DNA of 10,032 bases. Origin: Dimargaris cristalligena. Taxonomy: Eukaryota > Kickxellomycota > Dimargaritomycetes > Dimargaritales > Dimargaritaceae. The notes beneath the pieces were generated by a model, which ran no database searches, was not told where the DNA came from, and worked only from the letters and a program-made list of their open reading frames with translations. Position 1 is the first letter of the stretch, and each line of letters starts with the position of its first letter. Shown here piece by piece: positions 7,005 through 10,032 of the stretch. The stretch spans positions 1 to 10,032 of the forward strand of contig JANBQC010000811.1 in assembly GCA_027576995.1 (NCBI GenBank), given 5' to 3'. Made by a program: the position numbers and the translations under genes.

Positions 7005-7102
7005 CTGATACTAGTAGCCCACTTAGCTGAGCCTCAAGCCCCACCTACTATTAGAAGCCTATCCTCAGGACTCTTGATAGACTAAGAGTGGTTAACCCAG
7101 GT
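7005..7102 (+). repeat. Direct repeat B (98 bp)
   Basis: Second copy of the 97-bp repeat, 395 bases downstream of copy A and in the same orientation. It carries T or A where copy A has C or G at most differing sites, so it is the more decayed of the two at those sites, although copy A also has a taag where B has tcaag. Hairpin arms ACTCTT (7070-7075) and AAGAGT (7084-7089) are kept. Confidence 0.8.
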
Positions 7103-8019
7103 AATACTGGTAGAGGACCAAACTGAATAGTCCCTCAAGAAATGCCTCTATACCTCTACCATCTATAGACCTACCTGCATCTTACAAAGGACTGTAAGGC
7201 ACTATAGAAGAAACAGACCCATACCCATAAAGGACTGTGGATGACCAAGCTGTCACCCCACAAAAGACCATAGAGACACACCCTAAAAATACTCAACCAT
7301 AAAGGACCATGGAAGCATACCCCCTAACAACACCTACCCCATCAGCAGATAAGCTAAGAACTACCAGGGTGCAACAATATATCAATTGACCCACACCAAC
7401 CCATGGAGTACACCTCCTATAAAGTTATATACAGAACCTCCCAGCATCGACCCTAAGAGAAGACTGAATCCAAGTGGAAGTAAGCCTAATCAGAGACTTC
7501 CAACTATATTTGGACCCAGGAGATATCATACCCCCATAATAACCCTCCCCTAAAGGAATGCCCCAGGACTAACCAGTGAGACCAACCAGATCCCTGTACA
7601 CCAGAGCAATGGAATACCTCCAGACCCATGACAAATAATGGAACTATAGTTCACTTTTTGGCACTCAAATGCTGGGGCCCAATTATTGACTACCCCAAGC
7701 CATCACAGATGGAGATGCACCCATTGCTAGCTACACTTACTGAGCCACCCAAGTGACTACTACCACCAACAAACCTCCTACCCCCACTAGCTCAGAGGCC
7801 TGAGCCAGTCAAAGGAGGGAGGAGACTGTCCTGGTAACACAGTCCACACGCCACACCAGAGTACACCCCAAGGCCAGCAATCCAGTATCTGTTTCAGTCA
7901 ATCCAGATAACACACCCAAATTGCCCTACTATGACAGGTAGGACCAAGTGACCCTGCTATGCATCAAGATCAGCAACTCACTGTGCACAAACATATTGTA
8001 ACTACCAAACCCAGCCCCA
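7103..8019 (+). mobile_element. Leader region upstream of gag remnant
   Basis: About 900 C/A-rich bases between repeat B and the presumed gag start. Stops occur in all frames, though short proline/threonine-rich stretches are open. Only two CpGs are present (7448, 7849). TGGTAGAGGACC at 7108-7119 begins with TGG as a primer binding site would, but no LTR edge directly before it can be proven. I read it as the untranslated leader, or a heavily decayed first ORF, of the retrotransposon. Confidence 0.35.
7185..7313 (+). repeat. Four degenerate AAAGGAC(T/C) repeats, about 38-bp period
   Basis: Similar 15-base units start at 7185 (caaaggactgtaagg), 7227 (ataaaggactgtgga), 7261 (caaaagaccatagag) and 7299 (ataaaggaccatgga), spaced 42, 34 and 38 bases. 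Differences are mainly transitions. They look like a decayed tandem repeat in the retroelement leader. Confidence 0.45.
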
Positions 8020-9158
8020 ATGAGCCAGACCTCCCCAACCCCCCCAGTGTATAACCCTGATCTGAACCAGGAGATCCTAGTACTACTGCAAGAATAAAGT
8101 ATCCACCAGTCCTAAACCCAGGAAAAACTAGCCATGAGCCTCCTGGCAATCACCGACTGGGTGTAGGGAATGGAAGAACAGCAGGCAACCCTGCAAAGCC
8201 AAGAGAACTCTACCCAGGAAACCCTGAGGTGCATCAAAGTAACCCTGGCTGCCTGCTCAACAAATACTATAGATGCATCCCAAGTCCTCCTGGACACCCC
8301 AGTACTGTTACAAACCACACCCAGGGGTTTACCATGAAGCAGCTACTAGAACACCCAGTTTCAGGTACCTTCCTTCAATGAAACACAGTATTTCAACACC
8401 CAAGGGACACCCTGACCAAATAACCACTCATCAGGCACTAACCTAGCACCCCCTTGTCCAATAGGGGTCAGCCCGGCAGCCAGCCCTAACACTTGGAATA
8501 CCAATAGTGCCTCAATACACCTGGGATACATGGCCCACTCCCTGAGTTAGCTCAAGGAAAAAGACACTACCAGTATTATGGTCTGGCTCACCCAGGTCAA
8601 CTATGTAGCACTGGCTGGAAGATGGACTGACACTGATACCATGGCCCATGTCATTGCCTCAGCCTCATTGGAACTGCAGGAATGTACCAGCTGTATAATG
8701 ACTAGTGTACCACCTGGCCTGACTTCAAACAAGAGTTAATCCATGACCTAACAGGAGGTGACCAGTATACTAACTACAAATAGAAGTTGGAACAACTAAC
8801 CTGGAGCCTGAAGTCTGAGTACCTGCACCACTATACATAAGCACTCATGCTCAGACAACACAGTGGGATCAACTAGATGGAGATCCACCACCACCTCCTC
8901 TGTATACTCAAAGAGTCCTGGTACAAGGACCTCTTCTATGCCAAGTACAAGGAATAGTAAGACCTGTACAGTGCAGTGCTATGTTGACTCAAACAGGAGT
9001 CATTTGAACTCCAGTATGACTGGACCTATAACAACATGCACCACAAGCAATTCCACCCAGGCCCTGCCACAATTAACCTGAAACCTGTCTTCACCAAGTT
9101 TGTACTGAAGCCTGGGAGTTTCAAACCCAGTGATAAACCTTACCCTAAGAACAACACC

Positions 9159-9200
9159 TACTTTATCTATGGGAAGATAGGTCATTTTGCATTAGTGTGC
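9159..9200 (+). other. Broken zinc-knuckle of gag
   Basis: The spacing is that of a retroviral-type CCHC knuckle, with His at 9183 and last Cys at 9198 kept, while codons 9159 (TAC) and 9168 (TAT) encode Tyr instead of Cys. Both need only G-to-A in a TpG context, the reverse-strand mark of CpA-to-TpA change. Metal binding would be lost. Confidence 0.7.
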
Positions 9201-9410
9201 CCCCAGAACAAGAACCCCAAGGTCAATTAAGCCTGCATCAAACTAGAGAACACCCTGGCTGAATTGGAATCTGGCCAAACCCAGGATGAAGCATACCCCT
9301 CAGAGGAGTCCAATGCCAAAGATGCTGCCATTCATATGGTCAAAGCCCCCCAGATCAGTGGATAATACCTCCTCAAGATACCCATCAATGGACACCCATG
9401 AGAAGCACAC

Positions 9411-9640
9411 CTGGATATGGGTGCCCAGATCATGGTTATTCCAGAATATCTGGTGCCTGAAGGCATCAAGGAAGTCCCCCCAGTAGGGACCAGCTACATC
9501 TCCCTCAGGGACAAGAGTTACACCCAAGTAAATTGCTATATGGAACTCTAAGTCACCCTAGGTACCTTAGTTATACTAGTCATCACTGCTGTACTCCCCA
9601 AGGGAATGTTCCTCCTTGGAACCAATTGGGCTGACCTAGC
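9411..9640 (+). other. Retropepsin core with altered active site
   Basis: D-M-G-A at 9414-9425 replaces the expected D-T/S-G-A, and stops flank it at 9363, 9399 and 9549. The later hydrophobic-hydrophobic-Gly motif (LLG, 9612-9620) lies 68 residues after the active-site Asp, a normal distance in retroelement proteases. The ATG (Met) codon would arise from ACG by C-to-T at a CpG, which fits the CpG loss of the region. Confidence 0.65.
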
Positions 9641-9890
9641 CCAACCAGTTATTAACATTAAACACTGGACCATCAGTCTTGGCCATCAGGAGACCCCCCT
9701 ATGGGTGCTCCAACCCACTACTGTCCCACCTCAGGCCATAGTTCCCATTGAGGTCCAGGCTAATGGTCCCATCCCCACTACAGCTTACATCTATGCCATT
9801 AGCAGTGGCCCCATATACACTATCCCTGGACTCATCCAGTTTGAACACTGGGACACACAGGTCCTAGTGGGTAACCCTACTGTGGTGAAT

Positions 9891-9943
9891 TTACCACATT
9901 TTTTACCTACTTTTATTTTTAATCCATTTTTCGCACTTATCAG
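9891..9943. other. T-rich junction between gag-protease and terminal repeat
   Basis: Sequence changes abruptly from coding-like to T-rich (ttttttacctacttttattttt). TCGC at 9931-9934 is the first CpG after 8474. This is the probable insertion or recombination point that removed the reverse-transcriptase part. Confidence 0.4.
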
Positions 9944-10032
9944 AAGTACGCCCCTGATGAGTATGGTCATTTTTCCTCCATTTTCATTATTATATTGTTT
10001 TTTCTATTATTATATTTTATACCCTTGACTGT
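9944..10032 (+). repeat. Dispersed repeat R1, right copy
   Basis: Same orientation as the copy at 1-118. It shares aagtac(g/a)cccctgatgagt and then 26 identical bases (9963-9988). It lacks the 31-base CCCCTG-rich insertion. It keeps a CpG (9949-9950) where the left copy has CpA, so it is less decayed at that site. It runs off the window end. Confidence 0.75.

Larger units (their letters stand above)
8020..9890 (+). pseudogene. gag: Decayed Ty3/Gypsy-type gag-protease
   Basis: ATG at 8020 opens a gag-like frame (MSQTSPTPPVYNPDLNQEI) that runs to about 8660. It then needs a one-base shift and continues in another frame to about 9890. The first part has stops at 8095, 8113, 8164, 8335, 8347, 8413 and 8548. 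The second has stops at 8703, 8781, 8838, 8874, 8955, 8958, 8985, 9228, 9363, 9399 and 9549. Nearly all could come from Gln, Arg or Trp codons by C-to-T or G-to-A change. Gag hallmarks are a Gln-rich N-terminal part, a capsid-like segment with TTWPDFKQELIHDLTGGDQY (8709-8768), and a CCHC-knuckle spacing at 9159-9200 in which the first two cysteines have become tyrosine (Y-X2-Y-X4-H-X4-C). A retropepsin follows: active-site region LDMGAQIMVIPEYL from 9411, with Met at the usual Thr/Ser of D-T/S-G, and the second motif FLLGTNWADL 68 residues later (9609 onward). No reverse transcriptase follows; the element is cut near 9890. It cannot make functional protein. Confidence 0.75.

Noticed and set aside
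6606..7102. Direct repeats A and B as the two LTRs of one element
   Set aside because: They are only 395 bases apart start to start, far too short to enclose an internal region, and no coding sequence lies between them.
9286..9527. Open frames of 66 and 75 codons over the protease region
   Set aside because: The retropepsin reading frame, with active-site and LLG motifs at the right spacing, lies in another frame; these are shadows.
1..10032. CRISPR array, bacterial operon or rRNA
   Set aside because: No regularly spaced identical repeats, no Shine-Dalgarno-linked gene series and no rRNA-like sequence were seen.

Overview
The window reads as nuclear DNA of a eukaryote, most probably a fungus. 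It has one compact gene with a GT-AG intron, fragments of LTR retrotransposons (one Ty3/Gypsy-like gag-protease remnant and one short LTR), and no bacterial gene organisation. The lineage cannot be fixed from sequence alone.

The layout has three compartments. (1) Positions 1 to about 2,110 are AT-rich, nearly CpG-free repeat DNA. They hold a dispersed repeat at the very start, a pyrimidine-rich block followed by a purine-rich block, and protein-like but broken stretches on the minus strand. (2) Positions of about 2,240 to 6,150 form a CpG-containing island. It starts with a minus-strand LTR (2342-2510) and its adjoining leader, then a possible last exon of a gene cut by that LTR (2511-2743), then about 1.7 kb without a supported gene. 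The only convincing intact gene follows: a two-exon, 352-residue, single-pass membrane protein (4474-5821) with its own polyadenylation signal. (3) Positions of about 6,150 to 9,940 are again almost CpG-free. They hold an LTR-like promoter/terminator region, a broken minus-strand reading frame, two 97/98-bp direct repeats, a long gene-poor leader and a decayed Ty3/Gypsy-type gag-protease (8020 to about 9890) with at least 18 in-frame stops. The window ends in a second copy, in the same orientation, of the repeat that opens it.

The main message is the contrast. By eye I count 3 CpG dinucleotides in 1-2110 and 4 in 6149-9930, while the island has several per 60 bases in its coding part. Differences between repeat copies and the stop codons in gag are mostly C-to-T or G-to-A type. 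This fits cytosine-methylation decay or a RIP-like process acting on the repeats but not on the gene island.

The membrane protein (signal peptide, beta-rich ectodomain with three cysteines, Ser/Thr-rich stalk, one membrane helix, basic 67-residue tail) matches no family I recognise. Its general layout is like fungal cell-surface sensors. No operon-like cooperation exists here: the gene stands alone among transposon debris.
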